Positions 9,224-16,120 of a stretch of DNA of 64,000 nucleotides are shown in pieces; the stretch's first letter is position 1, and the number at the start of each line of letters is the position of its first letter. The notes under the pieces were generated by a model. That model saw nothing but the letters and a program-made list of their open reading frames with translations, was not told the DNA's origin and searched no databases. Position numbers and translations under genes: made by a program. Source of the stretch: Gemmatimonadaceae bacterium (GTDB lineage Bacteria > Gemmatimonadota > Gemmatimonadetes > Gemmatimonadales > Gemmatimonadaceae). The DNA is taken from positions 29,874 through 93,873 of the forward strand of contig DATLTC010000054.1 of assembly GCA_035533755.1 (NCBI GenBank), in the 5' to 3' direction.

Positions 9224-11366
9224 GTCGTTGTCTCGCTACCGCTTCCACGTGCGCCCGCGCCTCCGGCTGGCTGTCGAGCAGGGCCAGGAAGTCCGGCCGT
9301 GAGAGCGTGAGGAAGAGGCAGTCGGTGCGGGCGGTGACCGTCGCATTGCGCGGGGCGTCGCGGAGCAGGGCCATCTCGCCGAATTCATCGCCCTCGCCCA
9401 GGCGCCCGAGTTCCACCGTCTCGCCGCCCGGCTCCACGCGACTCACCTGCGCCTGGCCGCGCACGATGAGGTAGAACCTGTCGCCGGCATCGCCCTGACG
9501 CACCACCACCTGCCCCGCTGGCGCACGCTGGGCCACGAACCGCGTGGCCAGGGTGCCGAGCTGATCGGCGAGCGGGCGCAGCATCGGACTCTCCCTGAGC
9601 CGCTGCGCCCCCACCGCGGCGCTGGCGCCGTCGCCGCTCACGGTGATGCCCTGCTGCCGCCGCCACATCTCGGCGTACGTCCCCTCGCGCGCGAGCAGCT
9701 GCTCGTGCGTCCCGCGCTCCGCCACGCGCCCGTCCCGCAGCACGAGAATCGTGTCGGCGTGGGTGACGGAGCCGAGCCGGTGCGTCACGGCCACCGTGGT
9801 GCGCCCCCGGCCGGCCCGCAGCAGGGTGGCGTTCACCGCCGACTCGGTCACCGGATCGAGCGCCGCGGTGGCCTCGTCGAGCACGAGAATGGCCGGATCG
9901 CGCACCAGCGCGCGGGCGATTGCCAGGCGCTGGCGCTGCCCGCCCGACAGCGACGCGCCGCTGATCACCGTGTCGTATCCATCCGGCAGCGCGGCGATGG
10001 CGTCGTGCATCTCGGCGGCGCGGGCCGCGGCCTCCACCTCCGCGTCGGTCGCGTCGGGCCGGCCGAGGCGGATGTTCTCGCGCACCGTCGCCTTGAACAG
10101 CACGCTGTCCTGGAGCACGAATCCCATCTGGGCGCGCAGGCTGCGGGCGGTGAACTCCCGCGCGTCCACGCCGTCCAGCGTGACTCGCCCGCCCAACGGC
10201 TCGTAGAACCGCGCGAGCAGGTTGAGCACCGAACTCTTGCCGGAGCCGCTGGCGCCCACGATCGCCACGAACTCTCCCCGCGGGATGCGCAGCGACGCGC
10301 CGTGGAGCACCGGCGGCCGGCCCGCGTAGGCGAACGTCACGTCCTCGAACGCGATGGCGTCGCGCAGCGGCGCGGCCTCGCGCCCGCCGGCCTGATCGGC
10401 CGCGTCTTCGGGCTCGGCGAGCAACTCGTCGATGCGCCGCATGGACGACGCCGCCGCCACGAGGCTCGGCGCCGAACGCGCCAGCACGACGATGGACCAG
10501 CCGAGGCTCCAGAAGACCGTGATGAACGCGATGAACGACCCGAGGCTGATCTGGCGGCCATAGGCGAGGAACCCGGCCACGGCGATCGCGCCCACCTGCA
10601 CGACGTAGATGCTGATGACGGTGGTGCGCTCGACGAGCGTGGCGAGCGTGCCGGCGCGCACGATCGTGCCGGAGAGCGCCTCCAGCGCGCGGCCGAACCG
10701 CGCGCCGGCCGCGGCGTGCAGGTCGTACACCTTCACCACGCGGTGGGCCGCGAGCGTCTCCTCGGCCACCGCCAGCAGCGCCGTGTCGCGCGCCTTCTGC
10801 TCGTAGGCGGCGGCGCCGGCGCGCGGCGCGATGAGGCGCGGGCCGATCAGCGCCAGCGGCCAGACGAGGATCGCCGCCAGCGCCAGCTGCCAGGGCAGGA
10901 GATAGACCAGCAGCGCCATGCCCACGAGCACGCTCAGCCCGGGGAGGAGCAGCGTGTTCACGGCGCCGATGAGCCACGCTTCGAGCCAGGCGACGTCGGA
11001 CGACAGGCGGCCCAGCACGTCGCTGGGCGCGTGCGACGTGTAATACGAGATGGGCAGCCGCTGCGCGTGGTCGAAGATCGCGCGGCGCACCGTGCTCACG
11101 GCCCGCGCCACCCAGCGCACGTACAGGCGATCCCGCCAGAGCGCGAGCGACGCGGCGCCGGCCACGGTGACGGCCAGCGCCGCGAGAATCGTCACCAGCG
11201 CCTGCCGGTTGGCGGGAACGATGGCCCGGTCGATCAGGAACCGGTAGCTGAGCGTGAGCGCGCCGTCGAGCGCCGCCTCGAGGAGCGCCAGCGGAACGAT
11301 GAACGCCAGCGCCCGGCGCCCGCCGCCCAGCAGGCGCGCCACGCGGCGCGGCGGCCGTTCAGCCAC
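9219..11366 (-). CDS. ABC exporter (fused TMD-NBD) with C-terminal cyclic-nucleotide-binding domain
   Basis: 715 residues. Residues about 15-310 hold an exporter-type six-helix membrane domain; about 340-580 the ATPase with Walker A GASGSGKS, signature LSGGQRQR, Walker B ILVLDEATAALD and switch region VTHRLGSV; about 600-715 a cNMP-binding domain with GEGDEFGEMALLRDAPRNATVTA, matching the phosphate-binding cassette (FGE..L...R.A) with its arginine. The family exports lipids, drugs or peptides as dimers; the substrate here is unknown. The added domain suggests gating by cAMP or cGMP, and a cyclase gene lies 7 kb away. The GTG start overlaps the end of the methyltransferase gene by 8 bp (11359-11366), so the two are probably translationally coupled. 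Confidence 0.92.
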   Translation of the reverse strand: MAERPPRRVARLLGGGRRALAFIVPLALLEAALDGALTLSYRFLIDRAIVPANRQALVTILAALAVTVAGAASLALWRDRLYVRWVARAVSTVRRAIFDHAQRLPISYYTSHAPSDVLGRLSSDVAWLEAWLIGAVNTLLLPGLSVLVGMALLVYLLPWQLALAAILVWPLALIGPRLIAPRAGAAAYEQKARDTALLAVAEETLAAHRVVKVYDLHAAAGARFGRALEALSGTIVRAGTLATLVERTTVISIYVVQVGAIAVAGFLAYGRQISLGSFIAFITVFWSLGWSIVVLARSAPSLVAAASSMRRIDELLAEPEDAADQAGGREAAPLRDAIAFEDVTFAYAGRPPVLHGASLRIPRGEFVAIVGASGSGKSSVLNLLARFYEPLGGRVTLDGVDAREFTARSLRAQMGFVLQDSVLFKATVRENIRLGRPDATDAEVEAAARAAEMHDAIAALPDGYDTVISGASLSGGQRQRLAIARALVRDPAILVLDEATAALDPVTESAVNATLLRAGRGRTTVAVTHRLGSVTHADTILVLRDGRVAERGTHEQLLAREGTYAEMWRRQQGITVSGDGASAAVGAQRLRESPMLRPLADQLGTLATRFVAQRAPAGQVVVRQGDAGDRFYLIVRGQAQVSRVEPGGETVELGRLGEGDEFGEMALLRDAPRNATVTARTDCLFLTLSRPDFLALLDSQPEARAHVEAVARQRQ

Positions 11367-12177
11367 CGGTGCGGAAGCAGTGCACGACGAGCCGCGCGTT
11401 GGCCGTGGGCCGCAGGCGGTCGAGCGGCGTGCCCGCGAAGTCGCCGTGCACGTCGATGCGCGTGAACCCCGCGCCGGCGAGGAGCGCGAGTTCGTCGTCG
11501 AGCGGGATGTTGCGGAAGACCACGCGCACCACGACGCGTCGCGCCACGCGATCGTCGGGCTCCAGCCAGTCGATGAAGTCGTAGCGCACGCTCACCGGCG
11601 CATCCGACGCATCGAAGAGGTTGGTCTGCAGGCGAACGCGCTGGCCGGTGGACGGATCGCGGCTCACGGTACGGACGTCGAGCGTCGTGCCCGCCGCCGG
11701 GCCGGCCAGCCAGCCCGGCAGGTCGTCGAAGATGAACACCCCGCCCGGCGCGAGGTGTTCGTGGACCGCGCGAAAGGTGCGCGACCGGTCGGCGTCGGTG
11801 AGCAGGTGGGCCACGGTGCCGAACGGCGCCACGACCATGCGATGTCGATCGGCCAGCTGCATGGTGCGCATGTCGCCGTGCACGAGGCGGCAGCGGTCGC
11901 CGTACGGGGCCAGCCGGACCCGGGCGCGCTCCAGCATGTCGGCGCTGGCATCCACGCCCACCACGCGATAGCCGGCGGCGAGGAACTGTTCGGTGAGGCG
12001 CCCGGTGCCCACGCCGAGTTCGAGAATCGTGTCGCCCGGCGACAGCCGGTCGGCGGCGGCCCGGAGGTAGAACGCCGCATCGGCGAGCGAATCCTCGAAC
12101 AGCGTGTCGTAGACCGGGGCGTAGCTGGCGTAGACGGCGCCGAGTTGGTCGTCGGGGCTGGGCCAGTCGAGGTTCAT
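11359..12177 (-). CDS. Class I SAM-dependent methyltransferase
   Basis: 272 residues. SAM-binding motif I ILELGVGTGRLTEQFL, motif II GVDASADMLERA, and HGDMRTM / PFGTVAHLL in later positions show a Rossmann-fold methyltransferase. The C-terminal half is a beta-rich lid (RTVSRDP, YDFIDWLEPDD) of the kind seen in small-molecule methyltransferases. The acceptor is not evident. The ATG at 12177 is preferred to an in-frame TTG at 12201 that abuts the repeat. The gene overlaps the downstream ABC exporter by 8 bp, so the enzyme may modify a compound or lipid that the exporter moves; this is inference from coupling only. Confidence 0.88.
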   Translation of the reverse strand: MNLDWPSPDDQLGAVYASYAPVYDTLFEDSLADAAFYLRAAADRLSPGDTILELGVGTGRLTEQFLAAGYRVVGVDASADMLERARVRLAPYGDRCRLVHGDMRTMQLADRHRMVVAPFGTVAHLLTDADRSRTFRAVHEHLAPGGVFIFDDLPGWLAGPAAGTTLDVRTVSRDPSTGQRVRLQTNLFDASDAPVSVRYDFIDWLEPDDRVARRVVVRVVFRNIPLDDELALLAGAGFTRIDVHGDFAGTPLDRLRPTANARLVVHCFRTGG

Positions 12178-12204
12178 GGGGTTGGATCCAGGTGAGAACA
12201 ACTT

Positions 12205-12298
12205 GTAGGACGGTAGGGGGGTAGGGGGTAGGACGGTTGACTGCGTGACGCAGTTATCCGTCCGCCCCCCTACCGTCCTACCCCCCTGCCGTCCTACC
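12205..12298. repeat. Palindromic octamer-array repeat, copy 4
   Basis: Between the amidohydrolase stop (12305) and the methyltransferase start. Left arm GTAGGACG GTAGGGGG GTAGGGGG TAGGACGG; centre ACTGCGTGACGCAGT (12240-12254); right arm the inverse array CCGTCCGCCCCCCTACCGTCC and onward. Same structure as copies 1 and 3. Read with the minus-strand amidohydrolase gene it lies immediately 3' of the stop, and it also forms the leader of the methyltransferase gene. Confidence 0.86.
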
Positions 12299-12304
12299 GA
12301 GTCT

Positions 12305-13765
12305 CTAGTAGAGTCCTGCCCTGCCCTTCACCGATGCGATGAGCTTGGCCGGGTCGTACCCCACGCCCTGCTTGAACACGAGCTGCACCTTGGCGATGTC
12401 GTCGATGTTCGCCGCCGGGTTGCCGTCGATGACGACGAGGTCGGCCTGCTTGCCGGCGGCGATGGACCCGATGCGGTTGGCGCGGCCCAGATACGTCGCG
12501 CCGTTCAGCGTGCAGATCCTGATCGCCTCGAGCGGGGTGAAGCCGCTGCCCACGAGCAGCTCCACCTGGCGCTGGTCGGAGTAGCCCGGAACCACGCCGC
12601 CGCCGCCCGTGGGATCGGTGCCGGCGATGAGCAGTCCGCCGGCCCGGGCGAACGCCAGTTCCATGGCCCGATCCTTGGCGAACAGACCCGGGTAGATGGA
12701 ATTCGTGTTCTTCTGCGTGGCGGCGTACCGCTGCGCGAACTGCGCCTGGAGAATCGGATCGAGCACGTCGAGCCCGGGCGGCATCGGCTGGCCGGGCGTG
12801 AACGTCTCGAACACGGTGAGCGTGGACGTCATCGCCACGTGGTGCTTCACGAGGTCCGCCACGAGCGCCTTGAATGGGGCGCCGTTCGGATCGACGGCGG
12901 CGAGCGCCGCCATGCCCTTGGCCTGGCCCGGGCAGAGATCCGGCTGCTTGTCGTGCACGAAGTCGGTGGAGACGAAGAACCCGTGCTCCAGATCGTCGAT
13001 GCCCAGCGCCGCGGCCTCGCGATACGTCACCGAGCAGAGGTGGCCCGTGATCTTGAGCCCGCGCTTGTGCACCTCGGCCACGGCCGCCTTCAGCTCGGCG
13101 CGCGTGATGTTCATGTACGCCTTGAACGACGTGGCGCCGGCGTCGGCCCAGAAGTCCACGTACCGGCGCGCGTCGGCGGCGTTCTTGAGGGCGTACATCT
13201 GCGTGAAGCCAGAGCCCGGGCCCTGCAGATAGGGCGCCGTGGCGTCGATCCACGGCCCGGGCTGCTCGCCCGCCTTGATCGAGGCGGCCCAGTTGAGATC
13301 GCCATAGCCGCCCACGTTGCCCGTGGTGCGCATGGACGTGACGCCGCCGGCCAGGTAGAGCCGCGAGAAGCTCACGTACTCGTTGCCGTACACGCCCGGG
13401 CCGGTGGGATAGAACAGGTGTTCGTGCATCATCACGAGGCCCGGGATCACGGTCTTTCCGGTGAGATCGAGCACCTGGGCGCCGTCGGGCACGGCCACGG
13501 AGCCGGCGTCGCCGACGGCGGCGATGTTGCCCTCGCGGATGATCACGGTCTGATTCTCGCGCACCGGCGCGCCCGTGCCGTCGATGACCCGCACGTGCGT
13601 GAGCGCGACGACGCTGGTGTCGACGCTCACGAACTGCATCACGTTGGGCGAGAGCGTGGGGCGCTGGGCGGCGGCCGGCACCGCGCCGGCCGCGAGGACG
13701 AGAGGCACCGCGGCGGCGAGCGAGCGCGCGGCGCGGGCGAGGCGGAGCGTTCTGGTAGTCAGCAT
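12305..13765 (-). CDS. Secreted metal-dependent amidohydrolase (imidazolonepropionase/prolidase-like)
   Basis: 486 residues with a Sec signal (about 1-34, ending AAAQ), so periplasmic or exported. Amidohydrolase-fold features: the edge strand VVALTHVRVIDGTG..., metal site MMHEHLF (HxH) after KTVIPGLVMM, a lysine in TSFKAYMNI that could be carbamylated, metal histidines ITGHLC and DDLEHGF, and the catalytic aspartate LIAGTDPTG. The C-terminus returns to the sandwich domain (GSIAAGKQADLVVIDGNP). Relatives hydrolyse cyclic amides or dipeptides; the exact substrate cannot be read from sequence. It is the last gene of a four-gene minus-strand run with 9-20 bp gaps. Confidence 0.9.
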   Translation of the reverse strand: MLTTRTLRLARAARSLAAAVPLVLAAGAVPAAAQRPTLSPNVMQFVSVDTSVVALTHVRVIDGTGAPVRENQTVIIREGNIAAVGDAGSVAVPDGAQVLDLTGKTVIPGLVMMHEHLFYPTGPGVYGNEYVSFSRLYLAGGVTSMRTTGNVGGYGDLNWAASIKAGEQPGPWIDATAPYLQGPGSGFTQMYALKNAADARRYVDFWADAGATSFKAYMNITRAELKAAVAEVHKRGLKITGHLCSVTYREAAALGIDDLEHGFFVSTDFVHDKQPDLCPGQAKGMAALAAVDPNGAPFKALVADLVKHHVAMTSTLTVFETFTPGQPMPPGLDVLDPILQAQFAQRYAATQKNTNSIYPGLFAKDRAMELAFARAGGLLIAGTDPTGGGGVVPGYSDQRQVELLVGSGFTPLEAIRICTLNGATYLGRANRIGSIAAGKQADLVVIDGNPAANIDDIAKVQLVFKQGVGYDPAKLIASVKGRAGLY

Positions 13766-13774
13766 GCGGAGAGC

Positions 13775-14326
13775 TTACCGCGCGCCGGCCGCTTCGTCCA
13801 CCGGCGCCGGCGGGCGCATGGCCGAGCGGTAGCCCCACACGAGCGCCGCGACGTACAGCGCCACGCCCAGCACGTGGACGTCGGTTGCGAGCGCGGTGTC
13901 GTGGCGGAGCAGGCCGGCGCGGCCGAGCAGGTAGGCCCAGTCGTGCTCGCCCCCTCCCACCAGGGGCAACGCCTGCGCGCGGGCGTCGCCCACGTACACG
14001 GCGATGTTCCACAGGTTCTGCGCGATCCACCAGAGCACCACCGAAGCGCCGAACGGATCGCGCGCTGGAGCGAAGCGCAGGAAGTACACCAGGAACGCCG
14101 ACGGGACGATCAGCTGGAACAGCGTGCCGCCGGCAAACTGGATCACCTCGCCGAACGGGCCGAACACGAGGTGGCCCGTCTCGTGGATGGCGAGGTCCAC
14201 GCCGTCGAGCAGATGCCCGCCGCCCGGATCGCGCAGGCAGACCAACCCGTACAGCGCGAGGGCGCCGAGGAGCGCGAGCTTGGCGTTCCGCGTTGCGGTG
14301 GACGGCGCGTCGGCGCGGGGGGCCAT
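13775..14326 (-). CDS. Small multi-spanning membrane protein with HExxH motif (M50-like)
   Basis: 183 residues with about four to five hydrophobic segments. HETGHL lies near residue 50, in or next to the second hydrophobic segment (VDLAIHETGHLVFGPFGEVIQFAGGT). HExxH in a membrane helix followed by a Gly-rich segment is the pattern of site-2-protease-like (M50) zinc peptidases, but no clear partner NPxxDG motif is visible, so catalysis is uncertain; it could be a non-proteolytic relative. It sits between the MetX-like hydrolase (16 bp) and the amidohydrolase (9 bp), so it is probably co-transcribed with them. Confidence 0.72.
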   Translation of the reverse strand: MAPRADAPSTATRNAKLALLGALALYGLVCLRDPGGGHLLDGVDLAIHETGHLVFGPFGEVIQFAGGTLFQLIVPSAFLVYFLRFAPARDPFGASVVLWWIAQNLWNIAVYVGDARAQALPLVGGGEHDWAYLLGRAGLLRHDTALATDVHVLGVALYVAALVWGYRSAMRPPAPVDEAAGAR

Positions 14327-14342
14327 CAGGCCGGCCGCCGCG

Positions 14343-15467
14343 CTACCGCTCGGGCCCGGCGGTGACCGTCTCGCCGGCCAGGAACCGCCCGATCTTGTCG
14401 TTGAGGAACTTCAGGTCGGCCGGACTCGCGCCGGCGCCCGCGGGGTGGCCCCAGAGCGACGGGATGGGCACCAACGACACCGTGCGCATGAACTGCGCTT
14501 CGTAGCGCGCGTCGCCGACGGGAAAATAGAGGTCGGTGGCCGACGGCATGTACAGGAACGGCACCTTGATCGAGCGCAGCGCGGCCTCGACGCTGCCGCC
14601 GAAACCCGGCGTGTTGCCCACGTCGTGCCGTTCCCACGTGCGCGCCTGCAGGATCACGTCGTTGGCGTCGGCGCCCGGCAGGAAGTGCGTGCGGAAGTTC
14701 TCCAGCACCTGCGCGAACGTGGTGCCCGGAGGCGAGTTGGTGCGCCACAGTTCGCGGCGCCACCACTCCTGCGAGTAGAGCCAGCCCGCCCACACCAGGC
14801 CGAACGCCTCGAGCCCCTTCTCGGGCTCGGTGGTATAGTCGCCGCCGTGGAACGTCTGGTCGGCGGTAATCGCGGCGATCTGCCCTTCGAGGCGCACGAT
14901 GCCGTGCCCGTACGTCTTGGCGGTGCCCGAGGTGGCCACCACGCGGTCGGCGAAGTCGGGGTAGCTCACCGCCCACTGGAACGCCTGCTGCGCCCCCATC
15001 GAGAACCCGATCACGGCGCGCACGTGCGTGATCTTCAACTCTTCGGTGAGCAGCCGGTGCACGGCCTCGACATTGTCGCGGATGGTCGTGACCGGAAAGC
15101 GCGGCCCGTGGTACGGCTCGGGCGTATTACTTGGCGACGACGAGTGGCCGTTGCCGAACAGTTCGGTGACCACGAGGAAGAGCCGCGTGGTGTCGAGCGC
15201 CCGTCCCTGCCCGATGAGCCACTCGTAGCCGCGGTGGTCCCCCATGTAATACGAAGGCAGCAGCACGGCGTTGTCGCGCGCGGCGTCCAGATGGCCGTAG
15301 GTGCCGTACACGATGCGCGCCGCGGGCAGCACGACGCCGCTCTCCGTCTTGAAATTCCGGATCACGAAGTCGCGGACGTCGGCGGGGTCGGGGCGCTGCT
15401 GGGCGAGGGCCGGCGCCGCGGCCAGAGCGAGGAGGGCGGGCACCAGGAAACGACGATGGGCGAGCAT
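14343..15467 (-). CDS. Secreted alpha/beta hydrolase of the homoserine O-acetyltransferase (MetX) fold
   Basis: 374 residues with a cleavable Sec signal (MLAHRRFLVPALLALAAA, then QQRPDP). The MetX-type order is clear: an N-terminal core beginning YGTYGHLDAARDNAVLL, nucleophile elbow IGFSMGAQQAFQW (S156), then late Asp in PSATDLYFPV and His in SLWGHPAG. MetX enzymes are cytosolic and act in methionine synthesis; export makes that role unlikely, so I call it an uncharacterised secreted acyltransferase or esterase. The start follows the signal peptide; upstream codons in the same frame are antisense by-products. The gap to the preceding methyltransferase-like gene is 20 bp and to the HExxH protein 16 bp. 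Confidence 0.85.
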   Translation of the reverse strand: MLAHRRFLVPALLALAAAPALAQQRPDPADVRDFVIRNFKTESGVVLPAARIVYGTYGHLDAARDNAVLLPSYYMGDHRGYEWLIGQGRALDTTRLFLVVTELFGNGHSSSPSNTPEPYHGPRFPVTTIRDNVEAVHRLLTEELKITHVRAVIGFSMGAQQAFQWAVSYPDFADRVVATSGTAKTYGHGIVRLEGQIAAITADQTFHGGDYTTEPEKGLEAFGLVWAGWLYSQEWWRRELWRTNSPPGTTFAQVLENFRTHFLPGADANDVILQARTWERHDVGNTPGFGGSVEAALRSIKVPFLYMPSATDLYFPVGDARYEAQFMRTVSLVPIPSLWGHPAGAGASPADLKFLNDKIGRFLAGETVTAGPER

Positions 15468-15487
15468 GGGGGAGGGAGAGAGAAGGT

Positions 15488-15988
15488 TCAGATCCAGCGG
15501 CGCACGCGCCCCGTGTAGGCGCGGTACGCGTCGCCGAACGTGCGCGCCAGGTAACGCTCCTCGCGCCGGATCGCGTACTGCTGGATCACGAGCACGAGCG
15601 GCAACAGCAGGACGAACGGCCAGAGCGCGTCGAACCAGAGCGCCACGCCGGCATAGAGCATGAGCATTCCCAGATACAGCGGATTGCGCGTGATCCGGAA
15701 GGGCCCCTTGACGATCAGCGCCGTGGTGGGCTTCACGGGCACGACGCTCGTATGGTGGCGGCGAAAGCAGGTCAGCGTCCACGCCGTGAGCCCCACCCAC
15801 GCCACGACGAGCACGAGCGCGGCAACACGCGCTTCGTCGCGCGGCAGCAGCGTCATCGGGCGCAGCCGCTGGAGGCCCCACCCGGCGGCGAACGCGAGCA
15901 GGAAGATGAGCGGGGGTGGAAACCGCACGCCCGCGCTGTCGGGCCGCGCCGCCGTGGGCGCGCTGTGCCGCGTGGTGGGGGGCTCCAT
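15488..15988 (-). CDS. Isoprenylcysteine carboxyl methyltransferase / PEMT-like membrane protein
   Basis: 166 residues from ATG 15988 (an in-frame ATG at 16024 would add 12). Four hydrophobic stretches precede the signature GPFRITRNPLYLGMLMLYAG and the C-terminal EERYLARTFGDAYRAYTGRVRRWI, which together define the ICMT/PEMT-type integral membrane methyltransferase fold. Bacterial members methylate lipids or unknown small acceptors using SAM. It is first in the minus-strand run that continues with the MetX-like hydrolase, HExxH protein and amidohydrolase, and diverges from the M28 peptidase gene with 132 bp between starts. Confidence 0.85.
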   Translation of the reverse strand: MEPPTTRHSAPTAARPDSAGVRFPPPLIFLLAFAAGWGLQRLRPMTLLPRDEARVAALVLVVAWVGLTAWTLTCFRRHHTSVVPVKPTTALIVKGPFRITRNPLYLGMLMLYAGVALWFDALWPFVLLLPLVLVIQQYAIRREERYLARTFGDAYRAYTGRVRRWI

Positions 15989-16120
15989 CAGCGCTCCGGG
16001 GAACGGGGTGCGGTGCCGCGCCATCGAGCGAGGGGGGCGCGTCTGGCGCTCGCCCGCGCCACGCCCCAATTTGGCCCAGGCCCTTCCCGGCCGCCACCCT
16101 CCGCTTCAACCCACCCTGCC

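Noticed and set aside
2921..12298. Octamer arrays considered as CRISPR or as transposon ends
   Set aside because: Units are 8 bp, contiguous and inverted about a palindrome, with no spacers, cas genes, target duplications or transposase.
12245..14365. A 706-codon plus-strand open frame opposite the amidohydrolase and the HExxH gene
   Set aside because: The reverse strand holds a signal peptide and complete amidohydrolase metal site; the plus frame has no family features.
14343..15467. Annotation as biosynthetic homoserine O-acetyltransferase (metX)
   Set aside because: A signal peptide and a secreted-hydrolase operon argue against a cytosolic methionine enzyme.
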